Shown: positions 40,039-50,167, counted from the first letter of the stretch. The stretch is DNA of 64,000 nucleotides from Acinetobacter sp. S54 (GCF_016624945.1 NZ_JACVUI010000001.1:124001-188000); one strand, 5' to 3'. Made by a program: numbers and translations. Notes: generated by a model from the letters alone, not told the origin.

Positions 40039-40689
40039 ATGAATATATTAATCGTTGATGATCATCCGCTATTTCGTCATGCTCTCATTCAAGCTGTACG
40101 ATATAGTTTTCCGCAAGCACAGATTCATGAGACTGCTGCCGTCAATGAATTTTATGAGCGTTTGGAAAGTGGCGCTGAACCTGATTTAGTGTTACTGGAT
40201 TTAAACCTGCCAGGAGCATCTGGCTTTTCAGCTTTGGTACATGTGCGGGCGCAGTATCCTTCCATTCCGATTATTGTTGTTTCTGCGCATGAAGAAGCCT
40301 CTATCATTCAACGAGCCATTGCACACGGCGCGATGGGTTACATTCCAAAATCTGCGCATCCAAGTCATATTGGTGAAGCGATTCGTCAGGTACTAGAAGG
40401 TGAAATTTGGTTACCGCCAAATTTGCCGAATAATGTAAGTTTTGATCCACGGGCTGCCGACGAAACTGAACTGGCTGAACGTATTCAATCGCTGACACCG
40501 CAACAGTTTCGTGTCTTAATGATGGTGGCTGAAGGCTTGTTAAATAAACAAATCGCGTATGAGTTGGATGTTTCAGAAGCGACTATTAAAGCCCATGTTA
40601 CCGCAATTTTCAGAAAGTTAGGTGTACAAAACCGTACACAAGCAGTTCTTGCGATTAATGCATTAAATATTGAAGAAAAGCGAAAATAA
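40039..40689 (+). CDS. CrbR-like LuxR-family response regulator
   Basis: Two-component response regulator of 216 residues. The receiver domain carries D7/D8 (IVDDH), the phospho-acceptor D54 (LVLLDLNLPG) and the conserved Lys in GYIPKSA near 105. The C-terminal LuxR/NarL helix-turn-helix is at about 152-210 (LTPQQFRVLMMVAEGLLNKQ, SEATIKAHVTAIFRKLG). The pairing with a CrbS-like SLC5-histidine kinase and with acs and actP nearby suggests it is CrbR, the activator of acetate assimilation in Vibrio, or the equivalent ErdR in Pseudomonas. A terminator follows. Confidence 0.8.
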   Translation: MNILIVDDHPLFRHALIQAVRYSFPQAQIHETAAVNEFYERLESGAEPDLVLLDLNLPGASGFSALVHVRAQYPSIPIIVVSAHEEASIIQRAIAHGAMGYIPKSAHPSHIGEAIRQVLEGEIWLPPNLPNNVSFDPRAADETELAERIQSLTPQQFRVLMMVAEGLLNKQIAYELDVSEATIKAHVTAIFRKLGVQNRTQAVLAINALNIEEKRK

Positions 40690-40719
40690 AATAGACAAAA
40701 GATATTTATTTTCATGATT

Positions 40720-40746
40720 AGGATCTCCAGCGAGATCCTTTTTTGT
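40720..40746 (+). terminator. Terminator after the crbR-like gene
   Basis: AGGATCTC (40720-40727) pairs with GAGATCCT (40732-40739) around CAGC, followed by a T run. Confidence 0.9.
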
Positions 40747-40862
40747 GCTTGGAAAATACAGAGATGATCGTTTAGTCATGTACTTGCAATAATGATAAAT
40801 GCATCACACTTATTAATATTAAATTAAGTAATTCAATTAAAAAAGAAAATAAAAAGAAGTCG

Positions 40863-40879
40863 TTGGCGCGTTTTTTGCT
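40863..40879 (+). promoter_or_regulatory. Sigma-54 promoter of amtB
   Basis: TTGGCGCG-TTTT-TTGCT has the GG (40865-40866) and GC (40877-40878) exactly ten bases apart, and one base off the best -24 consensus TTGGCACG. It lies 66 bases before amtB, the right place for NtrC/RpoN control by nitrogen limitation. Confidence 0.8.
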
Positions 40880-40944
40880 AAATCCATCTTAGTCATCATT
40901 TAAATAGTAATTACAAAAGGGGCGGGCACGAGAGGCCTGGGGGG

Positions 40945-42267
40945 ATGCGTGTGAAGAATAATCAATTGAAATATGCAATGATTGCAATACTGGGGATGAT
41001 TATATCCACCCAGCGAGTTTGGGCAGAAACTGCACCATATATGACCGACATGAGTACAATTAGCGCAGGAAATACAGCATGGATGCTCACCTCAACTGCG
41101 CTAGTATTGTTGATGACCATTCCAGGAATTGCCTTATTTTATGCAGGAATGGTACGTAAAAAGAACGTATTGGCGACTTCCTTGCAAAGTTTAATCATCG
41201 TGTGCATTTCTACTATTTTATGGGTGGTAATTGGTTATAGTCTGGCTTTTACACCTAACTCACCGTTTATTGGTGGACTCGATCGCGTCATGTTAAATGG
41301 CGTTGATTTTAATGTATTACAACAAAAGCTTTCTGTAAGTCATATTGCTCCTAGTATTCCAGAGAGTGTCTGGGTCATGTTTCAGCTGACCTTTGCCATT
41401 ATTACCCCTGCTTTAATTACAGGGGCATTTGCTGAGCGGATGCGTTTTTCAGCCATGTTGCTGTTTATGGTGTTTTGGATTTTATTGGTATACGTTCCTG
41501 TCGCACATTGGGTGTGGGAGCCAGGTGGTTGGTTGGCTCAATTAGGTGCGCTGGACTTTGCAGGTGGTACCGTCGTGCATATTAATGCGGGGGCCGCGGG
41601 ATTGGTTTGTGCCTATATGTTAGGTAAGCGTCGTGGTTATGGTCGTGAACCGTTTATTCCAAATAATCTGATGTATACCTTTATTGGAGCATCCTTGCTG
41701 TGGATTGGCTGGTTTGGTTTTAATGCCGGTTCAGCAGGTGCCGCCGATGGTCGTGCAGGTATGGCGATGCTGGTTACTCAGATTGCAACAGCCGCAGGGG
41801 CATTAACATGGTGTCTGGTTGAATATTTAGCCCGCCAAAAAGTAACTTTATTAGGTGCTTGTTCAGGAGCAGTCGCAGGTTTGGTTGCTATTACGCCCGC
41901 TTCTGGTTTTGTCGGAGTGAGCGGTGCATTGATGATTGGTTTATTGGCTGGAGTTTGCTGTTATTGGGGTGCAACGGGCTTGAAGCGATTGCTCAAAGCA
42001 GATGACTCACTAGATGTATTTGGAATTCATGGTGTGGGTGGGATCGTTGGGGCAATTCTAACCGGTGTATTTGCTCAAAAAACCTTATCAGGTGCTGAAG
42101 CGAGTGTCATGACTCAAACGATTGGTGCCGTAGTCACCTTTATTTATAGTGCATTTATTTCATTTGTAATTTTATTCATTCTCGACAAAATCGTCGGTCT
42201 CAGAGTGAATGAAGAACAAGAACAACTTGGATTGGATCTGGCTCAACATGGAGAACACATTCCTTAA
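40945..42267 (+). CDS. amtB: Ammonium transporter
   Basis: Inner-membrane Amt/Rh ammonium channel. The 440-residue protein has an N-terminal signal-like segment (cleavage after RVWA, about residue 27), then eleven membrane segments. The twin pore histidines lie in GGTVVHINAGAAGL (about residue 205) and GIHGVGGIVGAILTG (about 357), and SLLWIGWFGFNAGS near 250 is typical. The usual glnK partner is not adjacent. Instead a small unknown gene follows 77 bases downstream. Control by the sigma-54 promoter is likely. Confidence 0.93.
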   Translation: MRVKNNQLKYAMIAILGMIISTQRVWAETAPYMTDMSTISAGNTAWMLTSTALVLLMTIPGIALFYAGMVRKKNVLATSLQSLIIVCISTILWVVIGYSLAFTPNSPFIGGLDRVMLNGVDFNVLQQKLSVSHIAPSIPESVWVMFQLTFAIITPALITGAFAERMRFSAMLLFMVFWILLVYVPVAHWVWEPGGWLAQLGALDFAGGTVVHINAGAAGLVCAYMLGKRRGYGREPFIPNNLMYTFIGASLLWIGWFGFNAGSAGAADGRAGMAMLVTQIATAAGALTWCLVEYLARQKVTLLGACSGAVAGLVAITPASGFVGVSGALMIGLLAGVCCYWGATGLKRLLKADDSLDVFGIHGVGGIVGAILTGVFAQKTLSGAEASVMTQTIGAVVTFIYSAFISFVILFILDKIVGLRVNEEQEQLGLDLAQHGEHIP

Positions 42268-42344
42268 AAGAGAATGCGGGCCATACAAATGTCCTGTGAA
42301 AAAAACCACAGGCATTGTTGTTTAAATCAATCAGGAGTTTGGAC

Positions 42345-42701
42345 ATGAAAACCATTTATACAGATGATCCATTAGTCAATAATGAATTATTTACCTTAGC
42401 AACACAGCTTTATGTGCGTTTACGCCGTGAAACTGGGAGAGTGGTTGATGCCGTTTATATGGCACAAAATGATGCCTATGCACATGAAATTATGCATCTG
42501 GCTGCATCGGTTGATGATCGTGAACTAAAAAATCTGGCAGAAAAATTAAACAAGATTTTAAATGGTGCTGCTACCCAAGCTTTAACAAAGAGTCTGAATA
42601 ACGAAACTAAGACTTCTGGGTTAAGAAGCAGCAGTGCGGAATTACAGGCCGAACTGCAACAAGAGGAAGTACCACATCATTATATTGGTGCATTACGTTA
42701 A
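42345..42701 (+). CDS. Uncharacterised 118-residue protein downstream of amtB
   Basis: I do not recognise the family. The ATG at 42345 is preceded by AGGAG at eight bases, and the product MKTIYTDDPLVNNEL... is soluble, mostly helical and acidic/basic mixed. The segment LATQLYVRLRRETGRVVDAVYM is amphipathic, and the tail is Glu/Gln-rich (ELQAELQQEE). Its position after amtB without a strong terminator between (only the short CCTGTG/CACAGG hairpin at about 42291-42312) suggests readthrough and nitrogen control. No catalytic motif is seen. Confidence 0.6.
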   Translation: MKTIYTDDPLVNNELFTLATQLYVRLRRETGRVVDAVYMAQNDAYAHEIMHLAASVDDRELKNLAEKLNKILNGAATQALTKSLNNETKTSGLRSSSAELQAELQQEEVPHHYIGALR

Positions 42702-42753
42702 GATAGGTCTGTACGAGTATAACGATGAAAACACACGTGCAGATATATAACAC

Positions 42754-42790
42754 GATCTAAACCAGCCGTTGAGAACTGGTTTAGATCTTT
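42754..42790 (+). terminator. Terminator between two uncharacterised genes
   Basis: GATCTAAACCAG (42754-42765) and CTGGTTTAGATC (42776-42787) form a perfect 12-bp stem at the convergence of the 118- and 255-residue genes. The T tail is short. Confidence 0.75.
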
Positions 42791-42794
42791 ACAC

Positions 42795-43562
42795 TTATGC
42801 AAGACAATCTTGTTTCAGAGTAACACTGTCACAGTACAAAGGATTAAGTGCGCATTGTAAATCATCAATTTGCTCCTGAGTCACATAGCCTTTTTGTTTT
42901 AAATAATCGGCGACACGGTCATCACGCAAACTCAAAAATGCCGCATCATAAACGCTCAAATCAACAAATAGCGCGGCTGTTTCCAAACTATTAAAACGGT
43001 CAAGAAAAATATCATCACCGTACATTAAAAAGATGTGATCTAGGTCAGCACTCGCTTCTACATCTAAACGTTGTGCTAACTGCTGTGGTGGAGTTTTAAT
43101 GAACAGTAAGTCAGAGAGTTCATCGAATTGGGTGGTATCGAGTACATCCGCATTATTTTTTACACGACCTAACCATGCCTTAAATACCAAAACGGCTCCA
43201 CCCCGCAGAAGCATGCTCCAAATTTGATGACGTGTGGCATGATCAAGAGTGGCCGTTTCAGTCTCAAGTATCTCAAGCAGCTTATTTTCCTGTTGGGCCA
43301 ACTTGTCAAATAAACCTAAACCATGTGGATGATAAGCAGCGGGTGCAAATACATCAAAATGAAGCTCATTGAAGACATTTAATGCCAAGGGTACAGCACT
43401 ACGATAAATGGTGTCTAAGGCTTGTACATGAGTTGGATTCAATTTGCTATGGTTAAATAAATTTTGCCAGTCAATGTCAGGGAGGATGGCATTGGCACTA
43501 TATTCACGATAAAACTGAAGTGATTTATGTTGACCGTGAGGAACAGCCTCTGAAATGTTCAT
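42795..43562 (-). CDS. Uncharacterised 255-residue soluble protein
   Basis: I do not recognise this protein. It has no signal peptide or membrane segment and is rich in leucine, aspartate and histidine, with predicted helices throughout. Notable stretches are YRSAVPLALNVFNELHFDVFAP near 52, HATRHQIWSMLLRGGAVLVF near 108, and a C-terminal QEQIDDLQCALNPLYCDSVT with two cysteines. AAGGA lies nine bases before the ATG. It sits between amtB and the acetate sensor but convergent to the former and about 400 bases from the latter, so context gives little. Confidence 0.6.
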   Translation of the reverse strand: MNISEAVPHGQHKSLQFYREYSANAILPDIDWQNLFNHSKLNPTHVQALDTIYRSAVPLALNVFNELHFDVFAPAAYHPHGLGLFDKLAQQENKLLEILETETATLDHATRHQIWSMLLRGGAVLVFKAWLGRVKNNADVLDTTQFDELSDLLFIKTPPQQLAQRLDVEASADLDHIFLMYGDDIFLDRFNSLETAALFVDLSVYDAAFLSLRDDRVADYLKQKGYVTQEQIDDLQCALNPLYCDSVTLKQDCLA

Positions 43563-43958
43563 GATCGTTATCCTTTAAAAATAATTCTGTCAATTTCCAT
43601 TGTGTTTGGGTCAGCCAAAATAGTGACGGTCTTGCTCCATCAAGAAATCGACTTTTACTGTTCTTTTTATGAAGTATTCAGAAAGCAAGGTGTATTAGAC
43701 TAAAGTTCTATATTGTACTTATATCTTTAATTTATTATAAAAAACAATTAATTATTTAATTGTAACTAACTGTGCAAAAAATTTCTTACAATTTGGTGAG
43801 TCTTTGCCATAGTGAATTAAAAATTGAAAACTTTCGTCAATCAAGTCATAGCAAAAAGTGCTCTTTCTGAGCACTTTCGCCTACTAGTCAAAATAAAACG
43901 CCAAGTTTCATATTTAAATGTAAACTTAAACTGAAAAATGTATCTATTTCACCTTCAC
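43563..43958 (-). other. Non-coding gap with crbS terminator
   Basis: This gap has no gene. At 43853-43877, AAAGTGCTC and GAGCACTTT form a stem with an A run on the left, so on the minus strand it is a proper intrinsic terminator for the crbS-like gene, about 80 bases after its stop. The remainder should hold the promoter of the 255-residue gene; I cannot pick it out. Confidence 0.7.
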
Positions 43959-46900
43959 TTAAGAAGATGAATGGATTTTTAGACCTGATAACCAAGCACG
44001 TAATCCAGCGGGTTTCAGTGGTTTTTTCAACAATACGATATTCATTTCTTTTAAACGCTGAGGTAATTCAGGATCTGAATCTGCGGTGATTAATGCCACA
44101 GGAATTGCAGCAGGGCGATGGGCCAATATGAAATCGAGCCCAAGTTGATCCTGATTTAAATGCTGATCAATCAGCCAAACTTGAATATCCTCAGTTTGGA
44201 TCATTTTCAGGGCCTGTTCAGGTTCGGTTGCTTTGAATACATCATAGCCCCATTTGGATAATAAAGCCGCCATACCTTCCAAAATGGTTTCATCATTATC
44301 CAGACACAATACCCGATAGCCTGTCGCCACCATTGCGATATTCTGTTGTGTGGTAATTACTGTCTTTTGTGGAGCAGGAACAGTCGGAACTTCAATCATA
44401 AAACATGAGCCTTTGCCTAGCTCAGAATACACTTCCACAGGATAGTCCAGCAGACTGGTCATTCGTTGCACGATAGCTAAGCCTAAACCCAGCCCTTGCT
44501 CACCCCAAGGTGAAGTGTGTCCACAACGTTCAAACTCCTGAAAAAGCTTAATGCGCTGTTCTTCTGAAATTCCTGGGCCTGTATCCCATACGCCTATGCG
44601 TATGTGCTGCGGTTTTTTTGCACAGCGTAACACCCCCACCACTACACGACCAGATGCAGTATAGCGCAATGCATTACTGACAAAGTTTTGAATAATACGA
44701 CGTATCCATTGAGGATCAGTATCAATCCAGAATTGTGCATCATGCACTTTAAGCTGAATATTACGTTGCGCAGCAATCGATTTAAACTGCAATGAAAGGT
44801 CACTCAGCAAATCATGCAATGGATAAGCTTGTCGTTTCGGTTGTAATGAACCACCTTCCAAACGGGCAATGTCGAGCAGGGCAGACAACATACTTTCAGC
44901 CCCATAGAGTGCGCGATCAAGTTGTTGTAGGGTTTGGCGTTCCTGTTCGCTATGCACACTTTGTTCAAGTACGGTACTAAACAGTCGAGCCGCATGCATG
45001 GGTTGTAATAAATCATGACTGGCTGCAGCAATGAATCGACTTTTAGACATATTGGCTTTGTCTGCTTGTTCCCGTGCCAATTGCTGTTCGGTTAATGCAT
45101 CTGCCAACTGCTGAGTTCGATCCATCACTCGTGCTTCCAGCATGGCTTCATTTTCACGGAACGCCGTAATATCAGCAAAAGTCGTAACAAAACCTCCACC
45201 CTCGATGGGATTACCACGCATCTGAATCACACGACCGTCTTTACGAATACGTTCAAATTCATGAGCGCTACCGACCTGCATCCAATGAATACGCTTGCGG
45301 ACGTGTTCTTCAACTGAACCGGGGCCGCATTCGCCGCGTTCAGCATTGTAACGAATTAGATCGGCAATCGGACAGCCGACATAGACCAGATCTTTGGGAT
45401 AATCAAATAGTTTCAGATACTGATTATTCCATGCTACCAGGCACATATTTTCATCGACGACACTCACGCCTTGTGTCATATGATCAATCATGGTCATGAG
45501 CAGGTTTTGATTAAAACGTTGCCATTGAGAAGCTTGATCCAGAATATTAGCAACTTGTCCCAAAGCCAGACCATTGTTGACCATGGCAGTGGTCAGCAAG
45601 GTTCGTGCAGAAGCTGCACCGATGGTTCCAGCCAAGTATTGTTCTGTAAAACGCCACCACATACCATTGGCAAAACTATGTTCGTTTAATAAAACGTTGT
45701 TTTGATTGCTAAATTGTTCAAAGGCTTGTTGTGTTGGTCGATCCCCAGTAATGCGCTTGGCCAGTGTAATCAAATCACCCACTCGGAGTCGTGCTGCATC
45801 GTGATGCAGATAATTCATATCTGTCGAAGTCTGGTGAGCAGGCAGGGGTTTGGTTTCATAATAAAAGAAACTTTCGGCCTGAATTTGTTCTGCAACGCTC
45901 GGACGATAAATACGTGAAATCCAGACATATAAAATAATATTTAGACCAAGCGCCCAAATTACACCATGCGTCAATGGAGCAAAAGATTCAAAACCCAAGA
46001 GTGCTTCTGGACGTAACCAGCTGATCCCCAAAGGGCCTGAAGTCAAAAAATGATAGGAAAAATCCTGATATTGATCAGGCAGGCTTCTTAAAATTGTAGG
46101 CAGTAATAGTGTGTACATCCACATTAAAAAGCCAACAACCAGTCCCGCATAAACGCCTTGACGACTGCCCCCACGCCAGTACAATCCTCCAATCAGGGCA
46201 GGTGCAAACTGGGCCACGGCACTAAAGGCCAGTAAACCGAAAACTGAAAGTTGGTCAATGTCATTGAAAAAATGAAAGAATAAAAAACCCAGAAGCATGA
46301 CTGCTAGAATGCAAATGCGACGGGTAAATTTTAACATTTGTGGTAAGCGAGTATCGTGGCGCGAAATCAGGTTAAAGCGCCATAAGGCTGGCATGATTAA
46401 GTCATTACTCAGCATAATCGACAGTGCGACAGAAGACACCAGCAACATACCAGTAGAAGCGGAAAAACCACCCAGAAAAGCCAATAATGTGAGCCATTCC
46501 TGATTATAACTAAGCGGTAAAGACAGCACGGCTACATCAGGAATAGTCAAAAATTGTGGAGCCGCATGTAGGGCCCAACTGGCGATTGGAATAATTGCCA
46601 AAGTGGTTAAAATCAAATACGCGGCAAACCAGCGTCGTGCGCCACGAATATGTTTTTCATCCCGCAACTCCACTACAGCCACATGAAACTGACGAGGCAG
46701 GCAAATGATTGCCAAACCTGCGAGCAAAGTTTGTATCCAGAAAGTTTCAGGGACACCAAATAACTGAACTTCGTGGAAAGTTTTGGCAATATCATGGCTG
46801 ATTTGGAGGACGTTGGTTGGGGTTTCAAAAATAAAAAACAGCGCAACACAAATCAGTGCAGAGAGTTTAACAAAAGATTCAAACGCAACTGCCAGCATTA

Positions 46901-47489
46901 AACCGCCATGTTGTTCCGTATTGGCGATTTGGCGTGTACCGAACATCATGGCCAGTATCGCCAACACCCCTGTCATCAACAGGACGCTATTGGTGGTCGT
47001 ATTTAAGTGCGGTCCTTGATCTAGCACCACTGAAGCACTCAGTGCAATAGCACGTAATTGTAGGGCGAGATAGGGGATGATAGCGATCACTGCAAGAATA
47101 GTAACCAGTGATGCTAAAGTGCCACTTTTGCCATAGCGTGCTGCAATAAAGTCGGCAATAGAGGAAATCGCATGATGGCGGCGTACTCGACCCAAACGTC
47201 GCCAAATGTCATACCCAAACCAGATAAATAATAATGGGCCTAAGTAAATCGGCAGGAAAATAATACCTTCCCGAACAGCAGCACCTGTCGCTCCATAAAA
47301 AGTCCAGGATGAACAATAAACCCCTAAAGTTAGGCTGAACAACAGCATTCGCCCGCGTGTACTCAGACGACTGGCATGCTTTTCACCAAAAAAAGCACAG
47401 AGGAATAAGACTAAAATATAAAGGGCCAATACCCCAATAATAAGCCAGCTGTTCATAGCACCTAAACTGTTTAACGCTTGGCCTATCAT
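43959..47489 (-). CDS. CrbS-like transporter/histidine-kinase hybrid
   Basis: A 1176-residue membrane sensor. An SLC5-type Na+/solute symporter domain with about 13 segments covers residues 1-530. A linker follows (STAC-like, to about 660), then a PAS domain (about 680-790), a HisKA domain with phospho-His 825 (AASHDLLQPM), a HATPase domain (NALRYTASG, WDTGPGIS, GLGLAIVQRM) and a C-terminal receiver domain with Asp 1108 (VWLIDQHL). This order is that of CrbS/MxtR, the sensor for acetate-linked growth. It is divergent from yjcH-actP and about 3.3 kb from the crbR-like gene. Start is ATG at 47489, or 47456. Confidence 0.9.
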   Translation of the reverse strand: MIGQALNSLGAMNSWLIIGVLALYILVLFLCAFFGEKHASRLSTRGRMLLFSLTLGVYCSSWTFYGATGAAVREGIIFLPIYLGPLLFIWFGYDIWRRLGRVRRHHAISSIADFIAARYGKSGTLASLVTILAVIAIIPYLALQLRAIALSASVVLDQGPHLNTTTNSVLLMTGVLAILAMMFGTRQIANTEQHGGLMLAVAFESFVKLSALICVALFFIFETPTNVLQISHDIAKTFHEVQLFGVPETFWIQTLLAGLAIICLPRQFHVAVVELRDEKHIRGARRWFAAYLILTTLAIIPIASWALHAAPQFLTIPDVAVLSLPLSYNQEWLTLLAFLGGFSASTGMLLVSSVALSIMLSNDLIMPALWRFNLISRHDTRLPQMLKFTRRICILAVMLLGFLFFHFFNDIDQLSVFGLLAFSAVAQFAPALIGGLYWRGGSRQGVYAGLVVGFLMWMYTLLLPTILRSLPDQYQDFSYHFLTSGPLGISWLRPEALLGFESFAPLTHGVIWALGLNIILYVWISRIYRPSVAEQIQAESFFYYETKPLPAHQTSTDMNYLHHDAARLRVGDLITLAKRITGDRPTQQAFEQFSNQNNVLLNEHSFANGMWWRFTEQYLAGTIGAASARTLLTTAMVNNGLALGQVANILDQASQWQRFNQNLLMTMIDHMTQGVSVVDENMCLVAWNNQYLKLFDYPKDLVYVGCPIADLIRYNAERGECGPGSVEEHVRKRIHWMQVGSAHEFERIRKDGRVIQMRGNPIEGGGFVTTFADITAFRENEAMLEARVMDRTQQLADALTEQQLAREQADKANMSKSRFIAAASHDLLQPMHAARLFSTVLEQSVHSEQERQTLQQLDRALYGAESMLSALLDIARLEGGSLQPKRQAYPLHDLLSDLSLQFKSIAAQRNIQLKVHDAQFWIDTDPQWIRRIIQNFVSNALRYTASGRVVVGVLRCAKKPQHIRIGVWDTGPGISEEQRIKLFQEFERCGHTSPWGEQGLGLGLAIVQRMTSLLDYPVEVYSELGKGSCFMIEVPTVPAPQKTVITTQQNIAMVATGYRVLCLDNDETILEGMAALLSKWGYDVFKATEPEQALKMIQTEDIQVWLIDQHLNQDQLGLDFILAHRPAAIPVALITADSDPELPQRLKEMNIVLLKKPLKPAGLRAWLSGLKIHSSS

Positions 47490-47638
47490 ACCTTAAGCTA
47501 AACTAAAGCTTCTCATTTTGTATAAAATTTAGCGACCAAAGTCTAAGTTACGAACCTTATACAAGCTTGTTAATTTAGTAGCGTAAAGAAAAAGGATTAA
47601 AAAGCGCCCATCGATGGCCGCTGTAAAAGGAGTAGTTT

Positions 47639-47971
47639 ATGGATGACGTTCAGGTAGAGCGAATTCTACAAAATCCAAAATTTAAAAAAATGGTTAGCAA
47701 GAAAGCGACATTAAGTTGGACACTCACAGGAATTATGTTGTTTGTTTATGTCGGATTCATGCTACTCGTTGGATACAACAAAGAATTTTTAATGAGTTCA
47801 TTTAGCGGTGGTGTGACAACTTGGGGAATTCCTTTAGGTTTAGGCATTATCGTATTATCTTTTGTGTTATGCGCCGTGTATTCCTATATTGCCAATAATA
47901 CGCTCGATCAACTAAATGAAGATGCGTTAAAAGAAGTTGAGGCCATTGCTCACGAGAAAGGATTACACTAA
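47639..47971 (+). CDS. yjcH: DUF485 protein, ActP partner YjcH
   Basis: A 110-residue inner-membrane protein with two membrane segments (about 28-48 and 60-85) and the DUF485 patterns [16 protein letters not shown] and [19 protein letters not shown]. It is nearly always encoded with actP. The function is not defined; a helper or stabiliser of the acetate permease is assumed. AAGGAG precedes the ATG, and its TAA stop overlaps the actP ATG by one base. Confidence 0.93.
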   Translation: MDDVQVERILQNPKFKKMVSKKATLSWTLTGIMLFVYVGFMLLVGYNKEFLMSSFSGGVTTWGIPLGLGIIVLSFVLCAVYSYIANNTLDQLNEDALKEVEAIAHEKGLH

Positions 47972-49689
47972 TGATGAAATGGAATTCATTTAAGGCCCAA
48001 GCCATTATGGCAGTCACTGCGATGTTATCCACAGTCGCAATGGCAAGTCCTGATCTGGGTCAGGCGCAGCAGCAAGCCACTAACTGGCATGCCATCATTA
48101 TGTTTGTGATCTTTGTGGGCGGAACCTTGTTCATTACCAAATGGGCAGCTAAACAAACCACAAATACCAAAGATTTCTATACTGCAGGTGGGGGCATTTC
48201 TGGTTTTCAGAATGGCCTGGCGATTGCGGGGGACTACATGTCTGCCGCATCTTTCCTCGGTATTTCCGCGATGGTATTTAGCTCGGGTTTTGACGGTTTA
48301 CTTTATTCACTCGGTTTTATGGTGGGTTGGCCAATCGTTTTATTCCTGATCGCAGAACGTTTGCGTAATCTGGGTAAATATAACCTGTCCGATGTAGTGT
48401 CATTCCGTCTGGAAGAAAAACCAGTGCGTACTTTGGCTGCGTTTAGCTCACTAGTGGTTGTTGCATTCTATCTGATTGCACAAATGGTGGGTGCAGGGCA
48501 GTTGATCAAACTGTTGTTTGGTTTGAACTATAATATCGCAGTGGTAATTGTAGGCTTGCTCATGATGGCTTACGTGATCTTTGGCGGCATGTTGGCAACC
48601 ACATGGGTACAGATCATTAAAGCAGTACTTTTACTTTCTGGTGCAACTTTCATGGCCTTTATGGTTATGAAAGCAGTGGGCTTTAGCTTCAGCAATATGT
48701 TTAACCAAGCAATTGATGTCTATTCGACTGTACGTCATATTAGCTTTGAAGATGCGGCTAAAATCATGGGGCCAGGTAGTTTGGCATCCAATCCGATTGA
48801 TGCGCTTTCTCTAGGCTTGGCCTTAATGTTTGGTACAGCAGGTTTGCCACATATTTTGATGCGTTTCTTTACTGTAAAAGATGCTAAAGAAGCTCGTAAA
48901 TCAGTTGTGGTTGCGACAGGTTTTATTGGTTACTTCTACTTGCTTACTTTCATTATTGGTTTTGGTGCAATTCTATTCGTATCAAACAATCCACAATTTC
49001 TTGATGTTGCTAAAGCAGCAGTTACAGGTAAATTAGAGCTTTTAGGTGGTAACAACATGGCTGCGGTGCATTTAAGTGATGCATTGGGCGGTGACTTGTT
49101 CATGGGCTTTATTTCAGCGGTGGCTTTTGCAACGATTCTTGCGGTGGTGGCTGGTTTAACCTTGTCTGGCGCATCTGCGATTTCACATGACTTGTATGCC
49201 AACGTATTTAGAAAAGGTCAAACTACACCTGAGTCTGAATTACGCATGTCTAAAATTGCAACAATGGGACTTGCTATATTTGCGATGATTTTAGGCATCT
49301 TGTTTGAAAAGCAAAACGTGGCATTCATGGTCGGTTTGGCTTTCTCGGTTGCGTGTTGTGCCAACTTCCCAGTCCTCGTATTGTCGATGTTCTGGAAAGG
49401 CTTAACTACACGTGGTGCAGTCATCGGTGGTGTAGTAGGTCTAACAACTGCTGTGGTACTTATTATTCTGTCTAAGGCAGTGTGGGTCGATACGTTAAAG
49501 ATCTCTGATACACCAATTAATCCATTCAACGGCCCTGCAATCTTCGCAATGCCATTGTCATTCCTGTGCTGCTGGTTCTTCTCTATTACGGATAACTCAG
49601 CACGTGCTCAAGCAGAACGTAAAGCATTTGATGCACAATATGTTCGCTCAATGACAGGGGTCGGGATCTCTGGTGCTTCAGATCACTAA
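47971..49689 (+). CDS. actP: Acetate permease ActP
   Basis: Sodium/solute symporter (SLC5) for acetate and related short acids. The 572-residue protein has an N-terminal hydrophobic signal-like segment and about 13 membrane segments. Family markers include [20 protein letters not shown] near 62, [15 protein letters not shown] [14 protein letters not shown], and [21 protein letters not shown] near 290. Together with Acs it brings in and activates acetate. The overlap with yjcH shows cotranslation, and a terminator follows. Confidence 0.95.
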   Translation: MMKWNSFKAQAIMAVTAMLSTVAMASPDLGQAQQQATNWHAIIMFVIFVGGTLFITKWAAKQTTNTKDFYTAGGGISGFQNGLAIAGDYMSAASFLGISAMVFSSGFDGLLYSLGFMVGWPIVLFLIAERLRNLGKYNLSDVVSFRLEEKPVRTLAAFSSLVVVAFYLIAQMVGAGQLIKLLFGLNYNIAVVIVGLLMMAYVIFGGMLATTWVQIIKAVLLLSGATFMAFMVMKAVGFSFSNMFNQAIDVYSTVRHISFEDAAKIMGPGSLASNPIDALSLGLALMFGTAGLPHILMRFFTVKDAKEARKSVVVATGFIGYFYLLTFIIGFGAILFVSNNPQFLDVAKAAVTGKLELLGGNNMAAVHLSDALGGDLFMGFISAVAFATILAVVAGLTLSGASAISHDLYANVFRKGQTTPESELRMSKIATMGLAIFAMILGILFEKQNVAFMVGLAFSVACCANFPVLVLSMFWKGLTTRGAVIGGVVGLTTAVVLIILSKAVWVDTLKISDTPINPFNGPAIFAMPLSFLCCWFFSITDNSARAQAERKAFDAQYVRSMTGVGISGASDH

Positions 49690-49712
49690 TATCTGATCAA
49701 TAAGTCAAACCT

Positions 49713-49745
49713 AAAAAGACTGCCTTTTAAGGCAGTCTTTTTATT
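49713..49745 (+). terminator. Terminator after actP
   Basis: AAAAAGACTGCC (49713-49724) pairs with GGCAGTCTTTTT (49731-49742) around TTTTAA, with a T-rich tail. Confidence 0.92.
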
Positions 49746-49792
49746 TTCTAATCAATGAAAGCTGACATTATGCCGATATATTTTAGGGCATC

Positions 49793-50167
49793 TTATTTCT
49801 TGGTATAAACTTGGCCATTGATTTGCATTTTCCATTGACCATTTTCCTTGTAGGGCGCATGGTCAACTTTAAAGCCTTTGCTGAGTTCGCCTTGTCCAAT
49901 TTCAAAGCTATTATCATTAAATTCGGTAATGGTCGCTTTAATATCAGAATGTGCTGTCAAGCTGACTTCACTCTCTGGGGTTTTCTGATCTTGATGTTCA
50001 TTATGTTTATAAGTCACTTGACCGTTCTTTTCTATTTTTAAGGTATCGGTGCTACTTTGCCAATCGCCAATATAGTCAGGATGTTGTTCCAGCATAGGGT
50101 TGGTTTTACCACAAGCTGTCAAAACAAACGCCAAACTTAGAGTGAAAAATAGTGAAGCGCGTTTCAT
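49793..50167 (-). CDS. Small lipoprotein of unknown function
   Basis: A 124-residue predicted lipoprotein. The lipobox LTAC places the lipidated cysteine at residue 19 after a typical signal peptide (MKRASLFFTLSLAFVLTAC). The mature part (DYIGDWQSSTDTLKIEKNGQV) has the repeating polar/hydrophobic pattern of a lipocalin-like or small beta-barrel domain, but I do not recognise a family. It stands alone between actP and the channel-like gene. Confidence 0.75.
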   Translation of the reverse strand: MKRASLFFTLSLAFVLTACGKTNPMLEQHPDYIGDWQSSTDTLKIEKNGQVTYKHNEHQDQKTPESEVSLTAHSDIKATITEFNDNSFEIGQGELSKGFKVDHAPYKENGQWKMQINGQVYTKK

